Origin: Schizophyllum amplum
Taxonomy: Eukaryota; Basidiomycota; Agaricomycetes; Agaricales; Schizophyllaceae
NCBI GenBank assembly: GCA_007026445.1
Contig: VDMD01000075.1
Location: 1-64,000 of the forward strand
Reading direction: 5' to 3'
DNA: 64,000 nucleotides
In this document: piece by piece, positions 54,133 through 64,000 of the stretch
Position numbering within the stretch: the stretch's first letter is position 1
How the letters are laid out: each line of letters starts with the position of its first letter
Position numbers and translations under genes: made by a program
The notes under the pieces: generated by a model
The model's input: the letters and a program-made list of their open reading frames with translations, nothing else
What the model was told of the DNA's origin: nothing
The model's database searches: none

Positions 54133-54587
54133 TTTTGTTGATCTTGAGGCTTGAGGAGCTTGAAGGATGGACTGAACAATATCCGAGCGCGACGACGACG
54201 GGCGATCGGAGAGTCGGACCGAATGTGGTGGCTTAAGCACGTGATACAAACTGGCATGTTGTCAATGGGGAACCGGCATTTCCCGTTGCTGGACCAACAT
54301 TGTCTTCAACTTGCCCTCTCACTGTTGTCCAGCATCCTGGGCCTATAGACGCGTCGAACGGCTATGTTCGTAACCGAAATTTCGCTTGACCTGGCTCCTT
54401 CCGATGCATCGGCAGTCGCTCTCGCTCACGCGAGCTTAGTTGGCTTATATACCGATTGCACGGCAATTGGTGTTGATAGCTCATGAGATGCATAAGATGT
54501 TTTGTAAGTATCATATCCCGACGGGCTCGCCCGCGAAACATACTTGCACTCGGGGCTACGACTGGGTTTAAAGGCAAAGTTTGATGA

Positions 54588-55403
54588 ATGAGCCTGGAAC
54601 CTGTATCACAAATGCCTACCCTCGAGCTCATCATCACCAGCGGCTTTGGCGAGCAGGCCGCGCAGCAGGGCAAAGATGTCCTTTCTTCCGTAGAAGGCTT
54701 GATGTCGTATGTCACCTGCGTTGATAAGCCATTGATGTGCACTGCAAGGACTAACACAACCGTTGCAGAGTATACGTCGGAAAGACAGCCACTGACTCTT
54801 CTGTTGGTTACTGGCTTCTGCGTACGTACCTTCACCCGCGTCTGTCGCTTGATATTGTGGTATGCCTCGCTTTTAGCAAGATACTGACGGACAAGATCAG
54901 AATGGCAGACGTCCGCTGCTAGGGATGCATTCACTACCAGCCCCGCCTATGCAACCTTTCAGCAACATGCTGGAAACAGCACGCCCGTCCTGTATGACTT
55001 GTCTACCCAAGACATCTCCGACCTCGAACACGTCCTGGCCGCCCCGGTGCAGGAGTTCTGCGTCGCCTCCGCGAAGTCAGCCGAAGTCGTGGACAAGTTC
55101 AAGGAGACGATCAAAGTCGCCCTCGAGATTACGAAGGCTATCGAGGACACGAGAGGGGCAGTATACTCGCCCGGCGTTGGCGACGAGGCAAAGGGCTTGC
55201 TTCTCGTTGGATGGGTATCTGTGGAGGTGAGTGCAGCCAGCTTCGCCCTGAGGTCTGCAATGTTGGCCGATCGCTTGCTCACACCACGACAACAGGCGCA
55301 CGCAGCCCTCCACTCGAAGCCGGAAGCGCAGGAGATGATCAAGAAAGTAATGGCTTTGGACGCGATGGCGGCGGAGGCGAAGGATGTGCTGAGGATAGTG
55401 TAA
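54588..55403 (+). CDS. Small dimeric alpha-beta-barrel (ABM-like) protein, hypothetical
   Basis: Four exons (54588-54706, 54769-54821, 54901-55226, 55296-55403) give 201 residues. Residues ~8-75 read like a ferredoxin-fold stress-response or ABM module: PTLELIITSGFGEQAAQQ, GLMSVYVGKTATDSSVGYWL, LQWQTSAARDAFTTSPAYAT. A second half-barrel-like region ends RIV. The role is unknown; related folds act as small oxidases or cofactor-binding proteins. A second in-frame ATG eight codons in (MPTLELI) could be the real start. It shares a 455-nt divergent promoter region with eL8, containing a CACGTG box near 54239. Confidence 0.65.
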
Positions 55404-55557
55404 GCGAAGCATGTGCTGCACCAGCACCCATGTATGTAAATCAATGGAGCCATAGACTCACTTGACACCGCCGCTCTGGGCAGGTCTCAAAACGATCAGA
55501 TTTGGACATGCAGTTCAGATTGCGTACACTCAGGCGACTACTCTGACTATCTGGGAA

Positions 55558-57570
55558 CTAACAGCACCGGTCCGCGCTGGAGGCGAACTTCCCATCCTGG
55601 AAAGGCCACTCCTCCGCAATCCGCTGCCTGTCCTCCTCAGAAGGAGCGGCTGCAAGCGCCGCCTGCCGAGCGGCCTCCAACGCCTGCTTCGCCTCCTCAT
55701 ACTTCTCCGCGAGAACGAGACCCTCGCCTTCCCAACGCATGCCCAGACGGGGAAGCAGACCGTCGACCAGCGCCTTGGCACGCTCATACCGCGCCCCGCC
55801 CTCTTCCGCCAGTCTCTTATCGTCCTCCGAGAATGTGGAGGGGAAAGGATGGAGAGGCTGGCCATCGGCGTCAAGTTCCACCATTAGATTCCAAAGACGC
55901 TCGACATTCGCGATGCTTCGAGCGATGGATGCGAGCGAAGAGTTTAATCCGCCTCCGGCTATGGTGGTAGCAGGCCTAGTAGCAACGCGCAGCCGGTTCG
56001 CGCCCTTGATCCCGTATTGGTCCTTCTCCAGGCGCGCGTCCTTCTCGCGGAGGATAAGCTGGTGCAGGTATGCCCGCCACGCGCGGCGCAGCGCATGGTC
56101 CGCCGCGACCTTTTCGTCGTCCCACAAGTTCTCATACTCGTCAGCGAGCTTCGGTTTGCCGTCTGGGGAGTATTGCACCACAGGATAGTCGGAGGCGTCG
56201 AATTCGTACGCAGGGGGCACTTCGAATTGCATATAGTAGGGCAAAACGACAGACCCCTGCCAGTCAATGGTGCCGCCGAGCTGCAACGAGTCGGGGTCCT
56301 TTTCGATGTCTCCATCGACAATGATGTTGCCCGCATGCAGGTCCGGGTGCCAGAGAGCGGACATAGTGCGTGCAGGGGACATATGAGGCACAAGCTCCTC
56401 GTAGATTGAGATCAGGTGGCGGTAGACGCCCTCAGGGTCCGGTTCAAGGCCAGCTTCGATGCTGGCGCGAGCACACGCGCTCAAAGCGAACATATACGCG
56501 CGGTCGTCCCGCCCTGTTTATAGTAGTCAGCATTGTTCGACGATGCGGCAAACCAACTCACAAGGACCTCTGTCGATATTCAAGGTCGAGCGTCCAGCAC
56601 GCCAGAAGTCGCGCTCGATGGTGGGGCCTATGCGGAAGCGCTCCGAATTCGCCGTCTCGTTCTTGGAGTCTGAATAGAGTGGCCAATGGTGCAGATGTTG
56701 TGGGACGTCCTCCTTGTAGTACATGCTGCCGATCTGAGAGAAGCCGCGGACACTCAACTCAGACTCGATTTGCGTAATGGGGGGCAGCAGACGGATGTAG
56801 GGATCATACTGCATAGGAAAGTCGCTCTTGTCGAAGTCCGACAGGGAGGTGCCGGGTAGCTGCTCGTACATGATAAATTCGGCGCCCACGGGAGTCTCTT
56901 CTGCGTGCGATGACCAGGCGCAGACCTCAGGAACAGGAATCCCGAGCTCGGTGAGAAGGTAGTCCAAGGTGGCCACCTCACTTGCGGTGCAGAGGTGCTT
57001 CGGACCTGTGATGGGAAACGGGATTTTGACGATGAAGTCGACGTCGTTGTCACATTTGAGCGCGAACACGCGATTCATGGTGCCTGAAGTAGAGCAGGGG
57101 TTAGACTCGCGGAGGGGTTAGGAGCGATTGTAGGCGCACCCTCACTGATCTTCTTGAACGACACGCATCGCGTCGCGTCGGCGGACTGTACAGCTATATT
57201 GATGAGGGCCTCCACGTTGAAAGGCACGTAGCGAAGCGCGAGCTCTACATGGTTCATCTGGTCAATAACAGCTTGGAGCGAAAGCGGCGAACTTCAACGT
57301 ACGCTGTTCATTATTGTAGAGCCATTTGAACTGGGTCATGGAAAAGAAGTCTTGCTCGTCTAATGAGATACATGTGATTTAGGGGTGGTAATGTAATGAA
57401 ATGTTGTGCAACGCACTATGCTGCGCCATACTATGCTGCAGGCGTCGGATATTCCGAGATGGTGGTCGCAGGATGGTAGAGAGACGTCGAAGTGATGGAA
57501 AATGGGAGCCATTTCGAGGAGGCGCAAGCAAAGGAAGGCGTTCCAACGCGCGGGGAATCTTTGACAGCAT
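55558..57570 (-). CDS. AIM9: AIM9-like mitochondrial phosphotransferase (APH family), copy A
   Basis: Five exons (57570-57417, 57359-57303, 57244-57140, 57083-56562, 56513-55558) give 597 residues. The Arg-rich, acid-free N-terminus (MLSKIPRALERLPLLAPPRN, RRLSTILRPPSRNIRRL) looks like a mitochondrial targeting peptide. Next are the family blocks FKWLYNNEQQLALRYVPFNV, CVSFKKISEG, RVFALKCDNDVDFIVKIPFP and FIMYEQLPGTSLSDFDKSDF. The catalytic loop is LWHPDLHAGNIIVDGD and the metal-binding motif is GGTIDWQG. This is the APH/choline-kinase fold (PF01636) of Aim9-type proteins; the substrate is not known. An upstream in-frame ATG (MIRLAFFQ) could extend the leader. It is a tandem paralogue of the gene at 58096-60116. 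Confidence 0.87.
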
Positions 57571-58095
57571 GGAAAATGGTGATTGAAAAAAAGCCAGGCG
57601 TATCATGGAAGGCGAGATCCGATCCTTTGCGAGAGCTTTTGCATGCAAGAGAAGACAACTCCCAGAGTTAGTCTGGGCAGGTGTTTTGTGGAGCAATGTT
57701 CAGGCCAAAAGTTGAGGCGCTTTATGGCAACCCTCAAGTTATCAGCAAGTAAAAGAAAAGAGGGAGGATGCGGCTGAGCAAGGACAGGGGCAAAGGCCTG
57801 AGGGCACTCGCGAGCTTTGGTCCCGAATCAGCCCGAGGCAGTGGGGTGTTGAGAGTGACAAGTGAAAGATTGACGTGTAGATATGGCTGGGAATGCAGCT
57901 AGGATGTAGCGCCTAGCGACTAGAGAGTCAAACGCATGTCACGGCAAGTCACGACGTGGACGCGAGTGCCGGCATTTGCCGGAAGCCTTTCTTGAGCCTC
58001 GGGGACTCCCTCAAACTGTGACGTCGGACACTTTGGCAGGTCATATTCATGTAAGTGGAGGTTGTGTTACTGTACTACTGCTCGGCCAGTGTACA

Positions 58096-60116
58096 TTACC
58101 AACACCTGTCCGCGCTGAACGCGTACTTCCCATCTTGAAAGGGCCATTCCTGCGCAATCCGCTGCCTTTCCTCCTCAGAAGGAGCGGCTGCAAGCGCCGC
58201 CCGCCGAGCGTCCTCCACCGTCTTCTTCGCCTCTTCGTACTTCTCCACGGGAACAAGACCTTCGTCCATCCACTGCAGACCCAGACGGTCAAGCACACTG
58301 CCGCCCATCGCCACCATACGATCGATTCGCGCCTCCTCTTCCTCTATCCACCTCTTGTCTTCGTCCGACAAAGCGGGAGGGAAAGCCACAAGAGGCTGGC
58401 GACTCTCGTCAACGCCGACTAGTGCATTCCAGATAGAATGCAGGACCTCGATACTGCGAGCGATGGGACCGACTGAATAGCCGCCTCGAGTGATGACGGT
58501 TACAGGCTCAGTAGCAAGGCGCAGCACGTTCGCGCCCTCGGTGCCGTACATGTCCTTCGCCAGCTGCGCATCATAAGTCCGTAGGGTGATCTCGTGCTCG
58601 TATGCCCGCCACGCGCGGCGCAGAGCGTAATCCGCCGCCGCCCTGTCCTCGTCGGTAAGATCTTCGTACCCGTCAGCGAGCTTCGGTGTGCCGTCCGCGG
58701 CGTACTGCACGAGCGGTTCCTCTTCTGGCACGAAGCTGTACGCGCGAGGGACCTCGTAGTGCAGGTAGTACGGCAAGACGGTGGCCTCCTCCCAGCCGGT
58801 GATGCCGCTCAGCACGAACGTGTCTGCGTCCCTGTCCTCAACATTAATCTCGCCATCGACGATGATGTTGTCCGCGTGCAGATTCGGGTGCCAGAGGGAC
58901 TTGACGGTTCGCATAGGGGACATGTGGGGCACAAGTTCCTCGTAGATTGAGATGAGGCGGCTGTAGATGCCGTCGGGGTCCGGGTGGAGCCCGGCTTCTA
59001 CGCTGGCGCGGGCACACGCGCCCAGAGCCTCCATGTACGCGCGGTCATCAGGCCCTTGAATTACACGGTGAGGCTTTATGTGACGAAGCGGCAAACTCAC
59101 TTACAAGGACCTCTGTCAATATTCAAGCTCCAACGTCCAGAGCGCCAAAACTCGGGGTCGACGATGGGGCCTATGCGGAAGCGTCCTGAGTTCACCGACT
59201 CATCGTAGGGGTTCGAGTAGAGTGGGCGATCGCGCAGATGCTGAGGGACGTCCTCCTTGTAGTATATACTGCCAACCTGGGAGAAGCCGCGTCTGGTCAT
59301 TTGGGATTCGATGAGTTTGACGATGTTCAGCACGCGGATGTAGGGATCCTCGTGAACAGGGAAGTGTTCTTGTCGTAGTCCGAAAGTGTAGTCCCGGGAA
59401 GACGTTCGTACATGATGTACTCGGTGCCCACGGGAGTCTCCTCTGCGTGCGACGCCCACGCACGGACTGCTGGTGCAGGAATTCTAAACTCCGACCGAAT
59501 GAAGTCTATGGTCGCTACCTCGCTTGCTGTACCGAGATGCTTCGGACCTGCGAAAGGAAATGGTATCTTGACGATGTACTCGATGTCGTTGTCGAATTTG
59601 AGCTCAAATACGCGGTCCGTCATCCCTGTGGTGTGTACTCATAAGCAGTTGGACCAGCAAGAGGGCAGCCAATTCATGGGTGTACCTTCACTGATCTTCT
59701 TGAACGATACGCATTGCGTCGCGTCGGCGGACCGTACAGCTATGTCGATAAGGGCATTTACGTTGAAAGGAACGTAGCGATGCGCGAGCTCTACATGATG
59801 CATTAGCTCGAGCAACAAACGTGAGAGTGAGGGAAGTGACGCACGCTGCTTTTCGTTGTATATCCATCTACACGTTGTCATGGAAAATAAGTCTTGCTCG
59901 TCTGGAAAGACACGTGTGAGAAGAATGGTTAGCAGGTGGCATGCCTTGCGACGCACTGTACTGCGCCAGGCTATGCGCTCGCATATGTTGAATTTTCCAT
60001 GGCCTTGGCAAGGGAGCCAAGGAGCGTCGCAGTGATGGTGGAAGGAGACCATGTCGGGGAAACGAAAGCGGAGAATATTGAGATCTCGAGGCGCGAAGGA
60101 CCCGTGTCAAGAACAT
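58096..60116 (-). CDS. AIM9-like phosphotransferase copy B, frameshifted and active-site-degenerate
   Basis: It has the same exon plan as copy A, starting MFLTRVLRASRSQYSPLSFP (targeting-peptide-like), then CRWIYNEKQQLAHRYVPFNV, CVSFKKISEG and VFELKFDNDIEYIVKIPFPF. Near 59369-59371 one base is missing relative to the paralogue, shifting frame between TLSDYDK and HFPVHEDPYI. The remaining exons then read normally to SADRCW. Two active-site positions also differ from copy A: the catalytic loop is HPNLHADN (Asp to Asn) and the metal-binding IDW is TGW (Asp to Gly). Even without the frameshift it would probably lack phosphotransfer activity. It is either a pseudogene or a pseudo-enzyme whose sequence contains one error. 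Confidence 0.8.
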
Positions 60117-61036
60117 GGGCAACAATGGTAAGAGGCCTGATACTTCTAGCCAGGATCCTCCGGTATCGATGTAGCCCGATTTTTATCAGGCAGGAATGTA
60201 AAACGTTGGACGCTTCTGCGGGATGGGAGAGAAATTATAGGGAGCCGGAGCCTCGAACTCGTATGAGCACGAGGAATGCTCGGACCAAGTTTACAGGCGT
60301 GAGGGAGGCCACTTGATACCTGCTATGTGTCTAGCAGAACAAAGGGGGCTAGCTGGTTTCTGCTGAAGCTCTGATAGCGGCAGCAGCGGATTGTTGGATT
60401 TGGATACTGTAAAATGGCCTGAGCGCGACGTGGGGAAGCTGCGGCTATACCCGGAGCGCGGAGACCGAGCTAACGAACTGGAATGCAAAGGAAATAAACA
60501 AGAGGTGTGTGAGAATGGTTGGGATATGACGCGTAGGGGCAATGAACTGACAAAACAAAGACGGATTTGCCGAGGACGACGGTTCCGAAAACGGAGGACA
60601 ACTTCGAAGTTCGAACCTTAGACTGCGCCGGCAAATGCCGGTATTCTCTCCTCCTTGCTAGGTCTCCCACCTGCTTAACTCTTCGCTACTGAAGACATTG
60701 CTGAATGCCTTCTCGATGGGCTAGCCTTACCTCTTGCCTCAAGCTAGAATTAACAAAATCTGCTTGTTGCCGTATCGCATCCACTGCTAGCCGCTCCTTG
60801 CCCTCCTTTTGGCACGCGAGACGGGGCCATTCTTGATGCTGCCCAACAAGCTCACCCGGCAGGCTTCCCTTCTGTCACAGACGCGGCTGTCATATTCCGT
60901 CGAATGCCATCATGATGCTGTCAGCCAAACTCGACGGGAGCACAGAAGCTCGTCGCGCTCGTTCAATCGTCCTTCTTCTTTACCAACATCATCAACGAGG
61001 ACTATCACTAAACAGTGACCCTCATCACTAACAACG
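60117..61036. other. Intergenic between AIM9-like copy B and fasciclin gene
   Basis: These are divergent upstream regions. A near-palindrome ccggcaaatgccgg at about 60629 also occurs reversed (ccggcatttgccgg) near 57971, so the two copies bracket copy B. No gene recognised. Confidence 0.4.
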
Positions 61037-63647
61037 ATGCGCGCCCGCGTCCTTCTCTTAGCAGGAACGCCTCTCGCCCTGGGTCAGTCAACGACATCTC
61101 TCGCCGACTCGACAGCCTCTGCCGATGCATCATCGTCGTGGCCGACCTCCGCGCCATCTACGACAACGCCTTTCCCTGGCGGGTCCAACAACCCTTTAGG
61201 ATACTCGGGCGCATTCTCGAGCGAACCCGCCGTAGCGACAGAGTCGGCTGGGTCATTTGGCGTCTCGTCTTTCGATGGTGGTGGCGTCAACGCGTCCTTC
61301 CTCGACCAGCTCGCCTCGCACCTCGAACTCTCGGGCCTGACAACCCTCGCCGGACTCGCACGCGGAAACGCGAGTGCCGTGCCCGGCGTAAGCGCCACGG
61401 GCGACATGAAGCCTGTACAGGAGGTGCTCAGCGTGCTGGGCGAGACTGGCGGCAACATCACAGGCTGGGTGCTATTCGCACCGAGTAATGAGGCGTGTGA
61501 GTGTTTTCTTGCCTCGCTGTGGACTGACTGAACGATGGCTAATGCTCTCTGTCTCCCAGTCACCGTTGCGTCAAACGACCTGTTCGCAGACGCAAATCTA
61601 CTCGCGCGCGTGCTTTCCTACCACATCGTGGAAGGGAACTTCACCGCAGGTGCGTTATACCGCTCTTTTTCTGCTGCCATCCATGACTCAACTCCCCTAC
61701 CGCGCAGGCAACGATACCTCACCTCAACTCTTCGCCTTCCCGCACCCCTACCATACCGTCGCGCGCACCATCTTCTCTGCGCCGTGCATGAAGAACTCAA
61801 CGTTGGCTGGCGGTAGCGACTCATCCTCAACCGCCGATAACTCCTCTTCGTCGGACGCCAGTAATTCCACTTCGTCGGGCGCCACGGGCAACATCACCTG
61901 GCCCTGCGTCAAACTGGAAGCCCGTCGCGCGCAGGCAATCGCGTGGACCAACGTGACGCTGCCTGTTGCTCACAAAGCAGACGATGACGACGACGAGGCG
62001 ACCCAGAAGAGGGATGTGGCGGGCTTGCGGAGGGACGCGGCGGACGACAACACAACGGGGTCGCGGAGAGACGCGCTGGCCATCGAACAGCGCAGTGACG
62101 AGCCGGGCTCGACCAGGGATACGGCGCAGATCTTGAATCAGGGGTGAGTGCCGCTCTGTTTGCGGACGTCGTACTCTAAGCCGCCCTGCCCTCCCCAACA
62201 CCCTTCTGCCCAACACCATACTCCCTACGAACCCCCTACTTATACACCCCACCACCAGCGCCACAAACGTTACCGTCCTCAACACCACCCGCTTCGGGCC
62301 CTACATTCTTGTCAGCACCGTAGACGCCGTGCTGCGCGCGCCGGGGCCGCTGGCGGAAGTGCTCGTCAGGCCGGAGATGAACCTGACGAGTCTGGCCGCG
62401 TTTCTGCGGTACTGGAATGTAACGGGGGATATGGACGGGGCGTGGGTGGATGGCGAACATTCTGGCGATGCCTCGTCGCGGGATGGTAGCGACGCCTCGA
62501 ATAGCAGCGACGCGTCTTCGCAGGATGGTAGCGACGCCTCGTCGCGGAATGCAAGCGACGTACCGTCGCTTATGGGGTTGTTCAATCGTGAGTGCCAGCG
62601 TTGTTGAGATGTCGAATGCGGCTGACGATACGAACAGACTCATCGGGCTATACGCTGTTCGCGCCGAGCAACGACGCGCTCATTGCTGCTGGCGAGCAGA
62701 TGGCGGCTTTTGCGAAGAATGGCACGGCGTTCGATGTGCTGTTGGAGAACCATGTGCGTGATATTTACTAGTTCTGTTGGTTTTCCGATTTGTGTATTTC
62801 GGCATGCCACTCTAATCCCGGCTCCGACTTTTTAACTGACTCTACCCCTCCCAGATCATCAACGGCACGACGATGTACTCGTCCGAGCTCTTCCCGCCTC
62901 CCACATCGGACGGCGTGGCTATTCAGGGCAAGCTTGCGCAGAATTACACGAGCGGGGCGGGGCAGACGCTGAGCTTTACGGCGAATGAGACGGGGAGGTA
63001 CATTTGGAGCGGTGAGTGGAATTGGGTTTTGGTGTCAGGTTTCTGTGGCCTGGAGATGCTCCAATTGAGGTGGCGGGGGCTATATCGCGGTGGGCGGAAT
63101 TTTACCGGTGGGCGGAATTTTACCGCGGCGGCGGGGTTCTACAGCTGTGGCGGGGTTCTACAGCCGTGGCGGCGAGAATTAACCTCAAATCGAAGGCTCG
63201 GAAAGGAAAGCAGGACTGACGTCTCCGCGCAGGCGACCCACCATCGTCGAGCGCGCGTATTTTGCACACAGACGTGCTGGTGGACAACGGCGTGGCGCAT
63301 ATTATCGGCAACGTCCTCTTCAATTTCGAGGACGACTGGGGGAAGGCGAAGGTTGCGTGAGTTTCCCATCACGTTTTGTGACTCTTGCACGGCGCCCCGC
63401 ATCTGAATTCCCACACCCCTCCAGCTACAACCTGGCCGTCCAAAGCGCTAGCTCCGCGAGCCCCACGGAGACCGGCCCCTTGGCCATGAGCACGTCCCTG
63501 ACGTCCACCTCGACACCGACGAGCTACTACTTCGACGACGACGGTTCGGGGAATGGGGTGTGGCCACAGTTGGGAAGCGCGAATGGGTACCTCGCGTACT
63601 TGATTGCGCTGGTCTGGGTTGGGATTGGGGCGGCGGTGGTAGTGTAA
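61037..63647 (+). CDS. Secreted fasciclin (FAS1) repeat protein, probably GPI-anchored
   Basis: Eight exons (61037-61496, 61560-61649, 61708-62143, 62259-62587, 62638-62753, 62855-63011, 63233-63356, 63425-63647) give 644 residues. A signal peptide (MRARVLLLAGTPLALG) is followed by a Ser/Thr-rich region. Two FAS1-like domains follow: VLFAPSNEAFTVASND and LARVLSYHIVEGNF, then GYTLFAPSNDALIAAGEQ and ARILHTDVLVDNGVAHIIGN. Between them is a long hydrophilic insert with NST glycosylation sites, and a GSDASS/SSDASS repeat. The end is Ser/Thr-rich followed by a hydrophobic tail (YLAYLIALVWVGIGAAVVV), the usual GPI-anchor signal. Such proteins sit on the cell surface and act in adhesion or wall organisation. 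The sixth intron is long (221 nt) and repeat-bearing. Confidence 0.86.
63075..63170. repeat. Short direct repeats in FAS1 gene intron
   Basis: gtgggcggaattttaccg twice and ggcggggttctacagc(tg/cg)t twice, all inside intron 63012..63232. Confidence 0.8.
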
Positions 63648-63751
63648 ATTAGAGTGGTGGCCGTGGCGAATAGTCTGAGAAGGGTCACAGACCTATGGTG
63701 GCGTGTGCGAGGACACGTGGGGTGACAAGGTGACTGTGCCCGGGGACAAGG

Positions 63752-63958
63752 TCAACTCAGGTGGTTGGCGCGCACGACGAGGGCCACCATGTCGATTCCG
63801 CTGTCATCGCCCGCGATTGCGTCCCACAGAAGGAAAGACTCGACTTGCGCGTGCATGAGTTCTACCCAACCAGATGTCACTGCGCCTGTCGAGACATGGA
63901 GTAAAACTGCAAAGAAATTTCGTTGATCTGAAGGCTGAATACAGGATTTGCTAAGCAC
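63752..63958 (-). CDS. Possible 3' end of a gene entering from the right edge
   Basis: A minus frame ends at 63752 with a protein-like tail (LLHVSTGAVTSGWVELMHAQ … DMVALVVRANHLS, stop). It has no convincing ATG and would continue beyond the window through an upstream exon. No family recognised. Confidence 0.25.
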   Translation of the reverse strand: MLSKSCIQPSDQRNFFAVLLHVSTGAVTSGWVELMHAQVESFLLWDAIAGDDSGIDMVALVVRANHLS

Positions 63959-64000
63959 CGCGCGTGAACCAAACCTCTGCGCGCGCCTGCGGTGTATCTC

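Noticed and set aside
57968..60642. Short near-palindromes ccggcatttgccgg / ccggcaaatgccgg around AIM9-like copy B
   Set aside because: Fourteen-base matches in GC-rich DNA are too short to support an element or a regulatory claim.
1..64000. CRISPR arrays, bacterial operons, phage genes
   Set aside because: Spliceosomal introns throughout, eukaryotic gene families and no repeat-spacer structure. The tandem arrays have contiguous units without spacers.

Overview
The window reads as nuclear DNA of a filamentous basidiomycete, most likely a wood- or litter-decaying agaricomycete. The genes are intron-dense, with mostly 45-70 nt GT-AG introns. The proteome is typical of that group: an AA9 lytic polysaccharide monooxygenase, secreted class-3 lipases, a coiled-coil/F-box/leucine-rich family, a BTB/POZ protein, a fasciclin-domain surface protein and AIM9-like phosphotransferases. 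All exon models below were built by eye from splice sites and reading-frame phase. Where exon lengths are given, they sum to a multiple of three.

Layout. 0-5.6 kb (minus strand): a BTB/POZ protein, a four-helix membrane protein and a GPR1/FUN34/YaaH acetate-transporter-like gene whose introns are full of minisatellites. 5.9-9.3 kb: a repeat-rich stretch without a credible gene. 9.6-12.3 kb (minus): an ABCC-type transporter collapsed to its N-terminal membrane domain plus the last nucleotide-binding domain. 12.9 kb: an intron-containing tRNA-His. 13.4-17.0 kb (minus): two tandem secreted lipases. 18.9 kb: a small one-helix membrane protein.

19.3-33.4 kb holds three copies of a two-gene cassette, an F-box/LRR gene followed in the same orientation by a casein-kinase-1-like kinase. 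One copy is on the plus strand with its F-box gene cut down to a 3' remnant. Two complete copies lie on the minus strand. The first two face each other as an inverted pair around the AA9 LPMO gene. The promoter of the middle F-box gene carries an 823-bp element with perfect terminal inverted repeats that is absent from the paralogous site.

33.4-37.3 kb is again minisatellite DNA. It is followed by an HMG-box transcription factor (37.3-38.9 kb), about 3.8 kb with no supportable gene, a uridine-phosphorylase-like enzyme (42.6-44.3 kb), a 2,4-dienoyl-CoA-reductase-like SDR with a one-base frameshift (44.8-46.5 kb), a second TIR-bounded element (48.4-49.2 kb), a Clr4/SUV39-type histone H3K9 methyltransferase with two micro-exons (49.5-52.1 kb), ribosomal protein eL8 (52.9-54.1 kb), a small alpha-beta-barrel protein (54.6-55.4 kb), two tandem AIM9-like phosphotransferases of which the second is degenerating (55.6-60.1 kb), and a GPI-anchored-looking fasciclin protein (61.0-63.6 kb).

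The housekeeping genes (eL8, SET methyltransferase, phosphorylase) are intact. The accessory families show tandem or inverted duplication followed by decay of one copy.
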